Part shown: piece by piece, positions 19,760 to 28,040 of the stretch
Layout: each line of letters begins with the position of its first letter
How positions within the stretch are numbered: the stretch's first letter is position 1
Origin: Mesorhizobium sp. M00.F.Ca.ET.216.01.1.1
GTDB lineage: Bacteria > Pseudomonadota > Alphaproteobacteria > Rhizobiales > Rhizobiaceae
Assembly (NCBI RefSeq): GCF_004010325.2
Contig: NZ_SADR02000004.1
Location: 248,001 to 312,000, forward strand
Reading direction: 5' to 3'
DNA: 64,000 bases
Notes under the pieces: generated by a model
What the model saw: the letters and a program-made list of their open reading frames with translations, nothing else
Told to the model about the DNA's origin: nothing
The model's database searches: none
Translations under genes and position numbers: made by a program

Positions 19760-20662
19760 ATGGGAACCTCCGGCACCAAGCCCAGTTCCCCCCGGGCGCT
19801 GCTCCCAACCTGGGTGGACGACGTCGCCGCGTCGACCCCGTCGGCCCCGCCCCTTCCGACACCGCTTCCCGTGCCCGCCCCGCCGGGGCAGCCCGGAGCA
19901 ACTCCGGTTCCTGCCCCGTCGGGCACACCGCCGAACCCGGTTCCCGTGCCACAGCCGCTGCCCCCGCTGGCGTCACCGGCGGCGGGCAAGCCACTCGGCT
20001 CCGCTCGCTCGGATTTCTCCCGTGCGGCCCGCTCGCGCGGGGGTGGCGGCAGGGACCTGAGGCGCGCCGCCGGCAAGTACGTCAGAGCCATGGGCGGTGC
20101 ACGCAACGCTGCCCGTGCCATGGCGCCGTCCCGCAGGGTGATGACTGGCCTGGGACAGCTGTTGGGTCAGGTGGCGCAGAACGGCCCGGCTGCGGCTCTG
20201 CGGTTCTTCAACCTGCAGAGCCTCGTCGGCGCCCCGATAGCCGACGTCTTCCTCGCCCTCACGGACCTCCTGTGCCCTGACGGCGGGACGATTGATGAGG
20301 CCATTGCGAGGAACGCGATGCTCGAGACCGTGGGCGAGCTCGGCGCGGCGGGAGATCTGCCTTTCGATGGCGCCACGCCCGACGTGCTGGACGCCGTGTT
20401 CACCGGTGCGCTCGCACGCTCGATCGAGACCAAGCTGTTCAACGAGATCGGGGGCAGGTCCATACGGCTCCCGACCGACGTTGCCGCGGTCGAGATCATT
20501 CAGAGGACGCTGCACGACTTCATCCAGGGCACCGTCCGCGATCGCTTCGCGGCTGCGGGCGGCACGCTGGCGTCAGTTCCCTACGCGGGCGTCGAGGCCT
20601 TCGTCCAGGCCATCTACGAGCAGTCCTTCGAACTGATCCGCATCCTGGGGGATAGCGCATGA
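19760..20662 (+). CDS. qatB: Qat anti-phage system protein QatB
   Basis: QatB is an essential but uncharacterised Qat component. The first 80 residues are a Pro/Ala-rich low-complexity tail with many PAP and PVP repeats. The remaining 220 residues are a mostly helical globular domain (LGQLLGQVAQNGPAAALRFF ... YAGVEAFVQAIYEQSFELIR). It begins 1 bp after the qatA stop and overlaps qatC by 4 bp (ATGA), consistent with coupled translation. Assignment is by position and domain layout more than by motif. Confidence 0.85.
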   Translation: MGTSGTKPSSPRALLPTWVDDVAASTPSAPPLPTPLPVPAPPGQPGATPVPAPSGTPPNPVPVPQPLPPLASPAAGKPLGSARSDFSRAARSRGGGGRDLRRAAGKYVRAMGGARNAARAMAPSRRVMTGLGQLLGQVAQNGPAAALRFFNLQSLVGAPIADVFLALTDLLCPDGGTIDEAIARNAMLETVGELGAAGDLPFDGATPDVLDAVFTGALARSIETKLFNEIGGRSIRLPTDVAAVEIIQRTLHDFIQGTVRDRFAAAGGTLASVPYAGVEAFVQAIYEQSFELIRILGDSA

Positions 20663-22029
20663 GACGTTTCGTGTTTGTCGGCCGCCTGGGTGCGGCGGAT
20701 AACGGGGCCGTGCCGGTCGTCCAGCCGGACGCGACGCCGGTGACGGTCCAGTTCGTGGCCGCGAACAAGCGGCTCGATTACGGCATCGGCAACGCGCTGC
20801 AGACGTTGGCCGACCTCGGTCTCCGGCGGACGGAAACCGCGATCGACCTCGTCATCGTCGCCGCCATGGTCAACGCGGCCGACACCCGCGTCTCGCGCTC
20901 CGCGAATGCACAGGACGGCTGGACCCGGGAGCTGGACCTAGTGGTGCCGGTGCGTGAGCCTGACTTGTGGGCGGCGCAGGGAGCGTTGCTCGCCCGCACT
21001 CTCAGGTTCTTGACGGGCGACCATTGGCGTATCGTGTTCAGGGCACGGCCCGCACCCTTTGCGACGATCGCAACGGCGCGGCCGTCGCTGGGCCTCGCCG
21101 AGCCGGACGAAGTGTGTCTGTTCTCCGGCGGTCTGGACAGTCTCGTCGGGGCGTTGGATTTCCTGGCCGGGGGCGGGAAGCCGCTTCTGGTGAGCCATTA
21201 CTGGGATTCGGAGACGAGCAAGGCGCAGACGTTGCTGCTGGACTTGCTGCGCAAGAATTACAAAACAAACGAGCCGTTGTCCCTGCGGGCGCGCCTCGGC
21301 TTCGACCGCAACCATGTCGACACCGGCGAGGTGGAAAACAGCCAGAGGGGGAGATCCTTCCTGTTTTTCGCGTTGGCCATTTTGGCGGCTTCGGGGCTGA
21401 CGTCTGACGCCCCGGTCCGCGTGCCCGAGAACGGCCTGATCGGCCTCAACGTACCCCTCGACCCGCTCCGCCTCGGTTCGCTCAGCACCCGCACCACTCA
21501 CCCATTCTACATGGCGCGCTTCAACGAGTTGATGCGGGGGCTTGGCATCGCCCGGCGTCTGGAAAACCCCTATCGCCACGTGACCAAGGGTCAGATGGTC
21601 AGGGATTGCGAGGATCCGGCGCTGTTGCGACGGGCCATTCCCTCGTCGATGTCGTGTTCCTCGCCGGCGAAAGCCCGCTACAGAGGCCTGCCACCGCAGC
21701 ACTGCGGAACGTGCGTCCCCTGTCTGATCCGCAGAGCATCCCTGGCAGCCGGCCTGGACGCGAACGAGTCGGATACGACACCCTATGTGGTGAAGGATTT
21801 GGCGGCGCGTCGTCTCGATACGCTCGAGGCCGAGGGCGAACATGTGAGGTCGTTTCAGCTGATGGCGGAGCGGTTACGGCGGAATCCGCGGGCCGCAAAG
21901 GCCCTCGCGCGCATCCCCGGTCCGCTGACCGACGAGCCGTCCGAGATTGACGACTATGTTGACGTCTTCGTGCGAGGGATGCAGGAAGTGGCCCATTTCC
22001 TCGAACCCGTCAGGGCGAAGCCTAGCTGA
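20659..22029 (+). CDS. qatC: Qat anti-phage system QueC-like protein QatC
   Basis: QatC resembles QueC, the 7-cyano-7-deazaguanine synthase. The PP-loop motif FSGGLDSLVG is at about residues 154-163. A zinc-binding set appears late as CGTCVPC plus upstream cysteines in MSCSS and RDCED. A roughly 145-residue N-terminal region precedes the QueC-like core. By homology the protein may make or attach a deazaguanine-type nucleobase, but its Qat reaction is not established. It is 456 aa, overlaps qatB and ends 2 bp before qatD. Confidence 0.92.
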   Translation: MRRFVFVGRLGAADNGAVPVVQPDATPVTVQFVAANKRLDYGIGNALQTLADLGLRRTETAIDLVIVAAMVNAADTRVSRSANAQDGWTRELDLVVPVREPDLWAAQGALLARTLRFLTGDHWRIVFRARPAPFATIATARPSLGLAEPDEVCLFSGGLDSLVGALDFLAGGGKPLLVSHYWDSETSKAQTLLLDLLRKNYKTNEPLSLRARLGFDRNHVDTGEVENSQRGRSFLFFALAILAASGLTSDAPVRVPENGLIGLNVPLDPLRLGSLSTRTTHPFYMARFNELMRGLGIARRLENPYRHVTKGQMVRDCEDPALLRRAIPSSMSCSSPAKARYRGLPPQHCGTCVPCLIRRASLAAGLDANESDTTPYVVKDLAARRLDTLEAEGEHVRSFQLMAERLRRNPRAAKALARIPGPLTDEPSEIDDYVDVFVRGMQEVAHFLEPVRAKPS

Positions 22030-22031
22030 GC

Positions 22032-22790
22032 ATGTCTGCACCACGCCTCGTCGATTTCCACAGTCACCTGGACCTGTATCCAGATCCGGCCGCGGCTATA
22101 AGAGCCTGCGAAGAGGCTAAGGTGGCGACGCTCGCGGTGACGACGACGCCGAAGGCGTTCAGGCAGAACATGAACCTTGCAAAGGGCGCCGAGTTTGTGC
22201 GCATTGGGCTCGGCATTCACCCGCATCTTGCCGAGCAGCGCTGGACCGAACTGCCCCTGTTCGAGGCGCTGTTGCCCGAGACGAGGTATGTCGGCGAAGT
22301 CGGTCTCGATGCGAGCCCCGCACACTACCGCTCGATCGATCGTCAAGTCGACGTCTTCAGGCGTATTCTAACCTCCTGCCAGAGGGCGGGGGACAAGATC
22401 CTCTCCGTGCATAGCGTCCGCACGGCGTCGAAGGTTCTCGACCACATCGAGGAGCTGCTTCCCAAGGGCAGTGGCAAGGTGGTGCTGCACTGGTTCAGCG
22501 GATCGGTCGCAGACGCGCGGCGGGCTGCGGCTCTCGGGTGCTATTTTTCCGTCAACCAGGCCATGTTCAGGTCCGAGCGGTCAGTGGCTCTCCTCGGGAC
22601 CTTGCCGCTCGACCGGCTGCTCACGGAGACGGATGGTCCCTTCGTGGAGGTAGATGGTTCCCCCGTCACGCCGGGCGGCGTGGACGAGGCCGTTCGCATG
22701 CTTGGCGACGTTGTGGGCCTGGGCGCCGAGGAGATGCGGCGCGCCATTTTGAATAATCTAAAGGCAGTTTTGGAACGGTCCGCAAACTGA
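22032..22790 (+). CDS. qatD: Qat anti-phage system TatD-like nuclease QatD
   Basis: QatD is a TatD-family metal-dependent hydrolase. The metal ligands are visible: LVDFHSHLDLY (HxH), the Glu in YVGEVGLDAS, His in LSVHSVRT, His in VVLHWFSGS and Asp in LLTETDGPF. It is 252 aa, a normal TatD length. It closes the four-gene operon; the next gene is on the other strand. In Qat it is presumed to be the nuclease effector or processor, by inference from the family. Confidence 0.92.
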   Translation: MSAPRLVDFHSHLDLYPDPAAAIRACEEAKVATLAVTTTPKAFRQNMNLAKGAEFVRIGLGIHPHLAEQRWTELPLFEALLPETRYVGEVGLDASPAHYRSIDRQVDVFRRILTSCQRAGDKILSVHSVRTASKVLDHIEELLPKGSGKVVLHWFSGSVADARRAAALGCYFSVNQAMFRSERSVALLGTLPLDRLLTETDGPFVEVDGSPVTPGGVDEAVRMLGDVVGLGAEEMRRAILNNLKAVLERSAN

Positions 22791-22841
22791 CGATTCCACG
22801 CCGACCCGAGCTTATCGTGGCCAGCGACTCTGCACCATTCG

Positions 22842-23552
22842 CTACCGGAGCTTGAGGAGCTCGATGAGCTCGTCGGCGTTGAGCAACTGGCCGGCACGCC
22901 TGTATGCCGGCGAACCGCGGCGGGCCTCGATTTCGGCATATTTCTGCAGCATCTCGCGATAAGTCGACACCGTGTTGGCGTGAGCGTTCAGGGATCTGTC
23001 CCTGAACTCCTCAAAGCGCCCGAGCTTTTCGACCATGAATTTGGCCATCGACATGTAGCGTCCCTCTTCGTTCCCGTCGAAGCCGTCAAACTTGGGGTTT
23101 TTCCCCCAGTACTTCACCTGGTCCTCGACGCGCTGCCTGTCTTCGGGACTGAGCTTCTCATATCCCCATTCAATGGCTCGCCACATCGCCATCGTGTCGA
23201 CCACGAAGTCGAGCGCCTCGGGGTCGTCGACCTCATCGTGAAAGATGCCCGACATTTCCCATTCCAGGCCCCAGAAATGGCCTCCGTAGATGGCGCTCTG
23301 AATCAACTCGACTGACTTCATGTCCTCGTAGCCTTTATGCTGGCGCAGGACTTCGGCTAGCATCCACATGATCAGTTTTTCAGAGCTGGTCGGCCGGAAG
23401 GCCTTGCGCCGACCAGCCTCAAGCCCAGTATACACCAAGGTGCGGATGGCCTCTGCCCGCGAAGGGAGGTCACGCTGCTCTCCCCGCCAAGCATCGATCC
23501 GGTCAATCGTGCTTTCATCGAGCCTGAGCTCGAATCGCTCGGTTTTCACCAT
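22842..23552 (-). CDS. RHH-YfbU fusion protein
   Basis: The N-terminal 45 residues (TERFELRLDESTIDRIDAW) form a ribbon-helix-helix DNA-binding domain. The rest matches the YfbU family (KLIMWMLAEVLRQHKGYEDM ... GLEWEMSGIFHDEV). YfbU-type proteins have no settled function. An upstream TTG extension is excluded because a GGAGGT Shine-Dalgarno lies inside it, 6 nt before the ATG at 23552. The palindrome just upstream suggests autoregulation. It sits convergent with the Qat operon and is probably an independent island gene. Confidence 0.8.
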   Translation of the reverse strand: MVKTERFELRLDESTIDRIDAWRGEQRDLPSRAEAIRTLVYTGLEAGRRKAFRPTSSEKLIMWMLAEVLRQHKGYEDMKSVELIQSAIYGGHFWGLEWEMSGIFHDEVDDPEALDFVVDTMAMWRAIEWGYEKLSPEDRQRVEDQVKYWGKNPKFDGFDGNEEGRYMSMAKFMVEKLGRFEEFRDRSLNAHANTVSTYREMLQKYAEIEARRGSPAYRRAGQLLNADELIELLKLR

Positions 23553-23568
23553 TTCTACCTCCAATCAA

Positions 23569-23596
23569 GTCCGTACCGAATCCATATCGTACGGAC
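23569..23596 (-). promoter_or_regulatory. Inverted repeat, probable operator of the RHH-YfbU gene
   Basis: GTCCGTAC and GTACGGAC form perfect 8-bp arms separated by 12 bp, 17 bp upstream of the ATG and overlapping the likely promoter. RHH proteins usually bind such palindromes upstream of their own gene; binding by this protein is inference. Confidence 0.6.
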
Positions 23597-23763
23597 ATTG
23601 TACGTAAGACACGGTGAAAGGCAAGCATCGCCATCTCGCATGTCGTTACTTGGGTCAGGACGGGGGCGCGTCACACCCCCCACGGCTGGCATGCCGGCCG
23701 GTGCCTGCACCTCCGGCATGTGGCTAGGCGCTCGTCGGGACCCTCAGGGAACAGGCGAGTCGA

Positions 23764-25398
23764 TCAGAGTGCAGGTGTCAGGATCCGGGCCGTAGTACTG
23801 CGCGAACTGTCGCTCGCCAAGGCGATCAGTGCAGCATTTTCGGATTTCCCGGTAAGCCATTTGAAATCGTAGCGGAAAGGTCCCGGCTCGAGGACCCATT
23901 GCAGGGCGAGATCGAACACGAGCATTCCGCCAAAGAAGGTGTTGACCAGTTTCTTGATGTTTTCGGGGCTCCGGCCGCGCACGGCGCGAGGAAAGATCTG
24001 CTCGGTGTCACCTCTGTCCTGGAAGAGGGACAGATGGGTGACGAACAGCGATCCGGCCTCAGGGTTGAAGTTGTCTCCCGCCATCCAGATGCCCGGCCAA
24101 CAGAAAAATTCGGGACTGCGCTGCTTGTCTCGGCAAAAAGCGATGAAGTGCGAGACCAGGACCCGGACAGGCATGTTCACACCGGCATAGTTGAACGTAC
24201 GATGCTCCTCCATCAGGGCATCGACAGGGCCCTTGTCGCCGAGCAGCCCGACCACGGCAGCAAGTCCCGTCCGCGGATCATCGTATCCGCATCGCTCGCT
24301 CAGTCGCGCCGCGACGTGCTCATACTCCTGAGCGGAGAAATTTTGCACCGCCTGGGCGAGCTCGGGGGTTTCGGCTGCGGCCAGGCAAAGTCTTGTGAAG
24401 CGCGCGCCAGGATCAACGTCGCGGATAAAGTCCTCGAAGAACTCGATGTCGAGCGGAAACCCCCTCGTCGGGTTGATTGCCAGATCGCAGATCAGCAGAA
24501 ACAGGCCGACGATCGGGCTGTCATACCGTTCGGGCCATTCTGTCCCAGTAAGCACCAGGAACAGTTCAAACGAGTCGACATAGACGGGCGCAAAGTAGCC
24601 TTGCTCGCGATACGTCTGAAGCAGCTCGGGACCGCCTGACGATGCCAAATACTGAATTTGGCAAAAGCGGGCCTGGCCTTCGAATATCTGCTGGATGCCG
24701 ATGTCGGCGTAAGGTGGGCGCGCACCGCGATGGAAGCCTTCAATCCGGCTGAGTTGAAGTTTGAGGAATTGTGCATCCCAGCGACCGGGGTCGGGAAATT
24801 GCCCTTCCGCGAAGTCACAGGACCCGTTGATCGCGTGGACGATCTCACCATAGGTTTTGAGGTAGCTGTGCCCGACGCTCTGAAAATAGGGCGTTTGCTC
24901 CAGCGAGAGGATCGACTTCGGCGACCAGGCAAGTTGCTTGTAGAACTTGATGTCGAGCGCGTTGTTGACGGCAATATTGGCGGCGGCGAGCACCGGATCA
25001 GAGTGCGTCCGACCGTCGAGCATCGCCCTGTGCGCCCAAGCCTTTACAGGTTTGGCGACGCCGGCGCCCCGCGCAAAGGTCTGAAGAGACGTCATGCTGC
25101 CATAGATTTGCGCCGGGTACGCCAGGCTGAGGATGAGTCCCGCAGTGGACCCCATGTGCTGCCACCAATGCACGGTTTCGTGCAGATAGGTCGAGTAGGC
25201 TTGGTACAGTTCGGCTGCGTCATGACCCTCGGTGTCGCGCTGGGTGAGCGCGTCGACAAGCTCATGGGCGCGGGGACTGAGGCGCAAGACGAAATGTTCC
25301 GTCGTGTAGCTCCCGTGGCCTGCCAGCGTGGCGTCGAACACCAGTGGATCGTTGGCTGGGTTGAGCAGATACGGATCGAGATGGGAGAACAGGGACAT
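23764..25398 (-). CDS. Unknown protein with an HExxH motif
   Basis: This 544-residue protein is not one I recognise. The sequence YLHETVHWWQHMGS at residues 71-84 has a gluzincin-like HExxH (His73, Glu74, His77), the only catalytic signature visible. The rest is soluble and mixed helical. A longer frame to 25554 exists, but its first 52 residues are Arg/Ser-rich, unlike the rest, so the Met of MSLFSHLDPYLLNPAND is taken as start. It lies in the defence region between the RHH-YfbU and HEPN-like genes. Metallopeptidase activity is a guess from the motif. Confidence 0.7.
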   Translation of the reverse strand: MSLFSHLDPYLLNPANDPLVFDATLAGHGSYTTEHFVLRLSPRAHELVDALTQRDTEGHDAAELYQAYSTYLHETVHWWQHMGSTAGLILSLAYPAQIYGSMTSLQTFARGAGVAKPVKAWAHRAMLDGRTHSDPVLAAANIAVNNALDIKFYKQLAWSPKSILSLEQTPYFQSVGHSYLKTYGEIVHAINGSCDFAEGQFPDPGRWDAQFLKLQLSRIEGFHRGARPPYADIGIQQIFEGQARFCQIQYLASSGGPELLQTYREQGYFAPVYVDSFELFLVLTGTEWPERYDSPIVGLFLLICDLAINPTRGFPLDIEFFEDFIRDVDPGARFTRLCLAAAETPELAQAVQNFSAQEYEHVAARLSERCGYDDPRTGLAAVVGLLGDKGPVDALMEEHRTFNYAGVNMPVRVLVSHFIAFCRDKQRSPEFFCWPGIWMAGDNFNPEAGSLFVTHLSLFQDRGDTEQIFPRAVRGRSPENIKKLVNTFFGGMLVFDLALQWVLEPGPFRYDFKWLTGKSENAALIALASDSSRSTTARILTPAL

Positions 25399-25635
25399 GG
25401 GAGAACTGTAGCAGAGATTGCCTACGGAAGCGGACAAACGCCGGGCTACCAGGCGATCGGCCTGACGGCACGCCACGGCGGTGCAGGTCGGCCTGGAATT
25501 CGTCAGTCCGGAGGCGCCAATCGGCGTATTCCCTTGCGCCGTACTCCTTCGCATGGACCGACCGGGCGTCTTCGTGGGCGAGACACCGAAAAAAGCGGGG
25601 CCTGACGAAAAGAATAGTTCGCTGGGGCGGCGCGC

Positions 25636-26079
25636 TTAAGGGTGTGGGTTGCCGAGCGGATCCATGCCGAGCGCCAGCCTGACGCTCTCTCGGATGCTTT
25701 CAGTCATCGCCAGCAGAACTTCCGGTCGGATGTCTCCGGGCTTTTCAACCACCATATAGCGCACACGCACATAATCGTTCTTGTCGGCCAGAGTTTTGGC
25801 TTGGCTGACAGTTCTGGCAGGCAGGACCAGGCCTGAACCTTGAGCGGCCACAGCCATCTCGTGCAGATTGTGCCCCAAGGCCCGCAAAGCCTCAATGTCT
25901 CGGCCCGCGCTGCGGAGGTAGCATTTCAGGAAGAGTTCGCACGCATGGTAGCAAAGCAACCTGGTCGGTCCCGACGTCAGACCGCGGCGACCGGCATCAA
26001 CGGCCTTCGCGGCCTGCAAAAAGGAGTCGGCGAGCAGGAAAATACCGAACGGGGTGGCGCCTTCCGATTCTGGGATCAT
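25636..26079 (-). CDS. HEPN-like protein
   Basis: The 147-residue protein has the helix-rich pattern of HEPN domains: IFLLADSFLQAAKAV, then RLLCYHACELFLKCYLRSAG followed by ALGHNLHEMAVAA. The HACELFLKCYL stretch resembles the first conserved helix of HEPN proteins that act alone. A clean catalytic Rx4-6H is not evident, so RNase activity is not claimed. The frame opens further upstream (to 26172), but homology-like sequence begins at MIPESEG. It lies about 110 bp downstream of the tRNA-like gene on the same strand. Confidence 0.55.
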   Translation of the reverse strand: MIPESEGATPFGIFLLADSFLQAAKAVDAGRRGLTSGPTRLLCYHACELFLKCYLRSAGRDIEALRALGHNLHEMAVAAQGSGLVLPARTVSQAKTLADKNDYVRVRYMVVEKPGDIRPEVLLAMTESIRESVRLALGMDPLGNPHP

Positions 26080-26188
26080 GCAGTCCAGTTGATTTTGGTG
26101 TTCTGGAGTCTCAAGTCGAAGTGCCCCCGACCGATATGACGCCGTTCGATTGAGATTCTCCGTGCATGGCACGACTCCCGGTGGGCCT

Positions 26189-26296
26189 TGGACGTGACGG
26201 CAGGACTTGAACCTGGGACCTCCTCGCCCCTAGATAGCGGTGTCACGCACCACCCAGGTCGAAAGCGAGGCGCTCTATCCTCTGAGCTACGCCACG
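26189..26296 (-). tRNA. tRNA-like gene with a 39-nt anticodon loop
   Basis: All cloverleaf arms tile exactly on the minus strand. The acceptor CGTGGCG pairs with CGTCACG with one G-U. T8 and A9 are followed by a GCTC/GAGC D-arm with an 8-nt loop containing GG. Next come anticodon stem CCTCG/CGAGG, a 5-nt variable loop AGGTC, a T-arm with TTCAAGT loop (one C-C mismatch at its base) and an encoded TCCA end. The anticodon loop (26227-26265) is 39 nt instead of 7 and contains its own hairpin GGTG-N8-CACC. The loop can supply a 7-nt loop at either edge: CTTTCGA (anticodon TTC) or CTAGGGG (anticodon AGG). The amino acid is therefore undetermined, and a pseudo-tRNA is possible. Confidence 0.65.
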
Positions 26297-26302
26297 ATCT
26301 GC

Positions 26303-26785
26303 CTATGCATCGTTGTCCACGACCAGCTGCGGCTTCTTACGCTTCAACCGGTTCGATCTCTCCTCGGCCGCCTTCTTGATCTCGGCGGCCTTTTCCAGCG
26401 CAAACGGCTTGGCGGCCTCGATCAGGCCATCGAAATGATAGCGGTTCGTCATGCTGCCATTGGGCGTGTTGCGCCGTTCCTCCCGGCCAAGAAGTTTAAG
26501 GGCCTCGAGGGCGGCAATGCGTTTCTGAATGGTGCGGGGCGTCACCCCGATCGCCTTGGCGATGGTTTCGACCGAGGGGTGGGGAAGGTTGTCGGGCAGC
26601 CACCAGTACTGGACCAGGTGGATGATGATGTTCATGTCGAGCGCATCGAGGCCGAGAGCCTGCTGCTTCTCGATGATGATGTTGGGGAAAGCGCTCCAGC
26701 CCGTGGCCATGAGTGCCTTGGTCCACTTCTTCTCGTTGGTGCGTAGCTTGTCGACGTCTGCCTTGGCGGTTTCTGGCTGGGCCAT
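26303..26785 (-). CDS. Helix-turn-helix protein, replication-initiator-like
   Basis: The 160-residue protein has a winged helix-turn-helix (HPSVETIAKAIGVTPRTIQK) followed by a basic C-terminal tail rich in Lys, Arg and Glu (KAAEIKKAAEERSNRLKRKK). Such N-terminal HTH segments occur in plasmid replication proteins and in small phage or island regulators. The frame extends to 26848, but MAQPETAKADVDK is the first start giving normal composition. It lies 7 bp upstream of the tRNA-like gene on the same strand. Confidence 0.65.
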   Translation of the reverse strand: MAQPETAKADVDKLRTNEKKWTKALMATGWSAFPNIIIEKQQALGLDALDMNIIIHLVQYWWLPDNLPHPSVETIAKAIGVTPRTIQKRIAALEALKLLGREERRNTPNGSMTNRYHFDGLIEAAKPFALEKAAEIKKAAEERSNRLKRKKPQLVVDNDA

Positions 26786-27038
26786 CTGAGGCTCCCTGTG
26801 ATGAACTGCGCCTAGATATGGTGGTTTCCCGTGATGACGCAAGGGCATTGGGGACGGTTCTGCATTCAGGGGGAGGGTGTTTCAAGGTTCGCCCGGCCTA
26901 TGTCCCTGGATTCAGGGGCCGGGGAACCGCGCTGCACCCAAAGAAGAGGACTTGATAATATGAAGTGCCGATCAGACGAACCGTGCTATATGCAAGCGAT
27001 AAGATAGGGACCCCCCGACCAGAGGTTCACCCGGGGTG

Positions 27039-27067
27039 TTGACAAAGAGAGCGTCAATACCCATACT
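27039..27067 (+). promoter_or_regulatory. Sigma-70-type promoter in front of a candidate small RNA
   Basis: TTGACA at 27039-27044 and CATACT at 27062-27067 are separated by exactly 17 bp. No coding region follows on the plus strand before the terminator at 27121-27155, so the promoter would drive a short transcript. Confidence 0.55.
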
Positions 27068-27073
27068 TTGGGC

Positions 27074-27157
27074 GTGAGCATCGCTCCGGGGTTGGCGCCA
27101 GGCGCCAGCCGAACTTTTCAAAACGAAGGCCCGGCTAGTCCGGGTCTTTGTTTTTTA
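27074..27157 (+). ncRNA. Candidate small RNA, about 85 nt
   Basis: A good promoter ends about 7 bp before this interval and a long U-tailed hairpin closes it. Between them is a palindromic TGGCGCC-A-GGCGCCA element. No open frame with a Shine-Dalgarno is present. The 3' end overlaps the end of the convergent DUF3800 gene, so the RNA would be antisense to the tail of that mRNA. No known RNA family is recognised. Confidence 0.45.
27121..27155. terminator. Bidirectional intrinsic terminator
   Basis: AAAACGAAGGCCCGG pairs with CCGGGTCTTTGTTTT over 15 bp including two G-U pairs around a CTAGT loop. It is followed by further Ts on the plus strand and preceded by As that become Us on the minus strand. 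It can end both the plus-strand short transcript and the DUF3800 mRNA, whose stop codon lies inside the stem-loop. Confidence 0.8.
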
Positions 27158-28040
27158 TCCGTTCAAAGCAGCTGTATTTGATGCCGCAGGATGCCAGGTC
27201 CTCGGGCTGCAGGTGCGCGTCGATGAGACGCTTGTGGTCCATCAGGGCCCTGTAGGGCCGGTAGGACGGGTCATAGCCGCCCTTGGCCATCGGATAGAGG
27301 TAGAGATCGGCGATCTGCAACATCGGCGTGGCTTTGGTTCTGCCGCGGGGCTCCCCGCGCACGATGTCCCTGAACTCCTCGGCAGTTAACGACCCGTAGC
27401 TGGCGGAGTTGGCGCCGTCGAACGGCATCCCCTGCGTCTTCAGGATCCGCGTGTAGGCCACCAGGTCGCGGTCCTCGGCTTTGCCGGCGCGCTCGAAGAA
27501 CACGCGCAGCTTGCGGTCCTGGCTGCGGGCATATTTGGCGGCGCGCTCGATCAGGATGCAGTAGGCGGTCTTGCACATGAACCAGAGCTGGTCCCGGTAC
27601 CGGTCGCGGTAGCGGGCAACATAGCCCGGTCGGTCGATGACCGCGGCGATGCCGATCACGGGCAGCCCAAGCAGCATCCCCTGCAAGTCTCCCAGGAATT
27701 CAAAAGCGGACTCCGGCTTCTTCAGCCAGCCGAAGTCGCCACGGCCGCCCCGGATCGCCCAGGAGTGGAGCGGGTAGGTGATGCCGTGCTTCTGGCAGAA
27801 GGCCTTGTGGCGGGCATAGAGCTCATCGACGTCTTCCTCGTTGATGAGGATGCCGCCGAGGGCGAAATAATCCATTTCGTCCCGGCGCTTCTCTCTGGGC
27901 TCTCGGTCTGGCTCACGGCTGCCGCTGTCATCGAGGTAAAGGTGGATTTCGCGGTCGGTCACGGGCAGGCTTTCAATTTCCGCACCAGCTTGGCTCAAAA
28001 ACCTGAACCTGTACAGCTTGGCGACACTCGTGCGCGCCAC
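27135..28040 (-). CDS. DUF3800 domain protein
   Basis: The 301-residue protein shows the DUF3800 pattern: an acidic N-terminal strand IHLYLDDSGS, then YFALGGILI, and the late QIADLYLYPMAKGGYDP. These resemble an RNase H-like fold with conserved Asp residues, found in many mobile and defence loci; the function is unknown. It starts with GTG at 28040. It is divergent from the MBL/E2/E1 operon, with almost no intergenic space, so it may share that operon's control region. Confidence 0.8.
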   Translation of the reverse strand: MARTSVAKLYRFRFLSQAGAEIESLPVTDREIHLYLDDSGSREPDREPREKRRDEMDYFALGGILINEEDVDELYARHKAFCQKHGITYPLHSWAIRGGRGDFGWLKKPESAFEFLGDLQGMLLGLPVIGIAAVIDRPGYVARYRDRYRDQLWFMCKTAYCILIERAAKYARSQDRKLRVFFERAGKAEDRDLVAYTRILKTQGMPFDGANSASYGSLTAEEFRDIVRGEPRGRTKATPMLQIADLYLYPMAKGGYDPSYRPYRALMDHKRLIDAHLQPEDLASCGIKYSCFERIKNKDPD

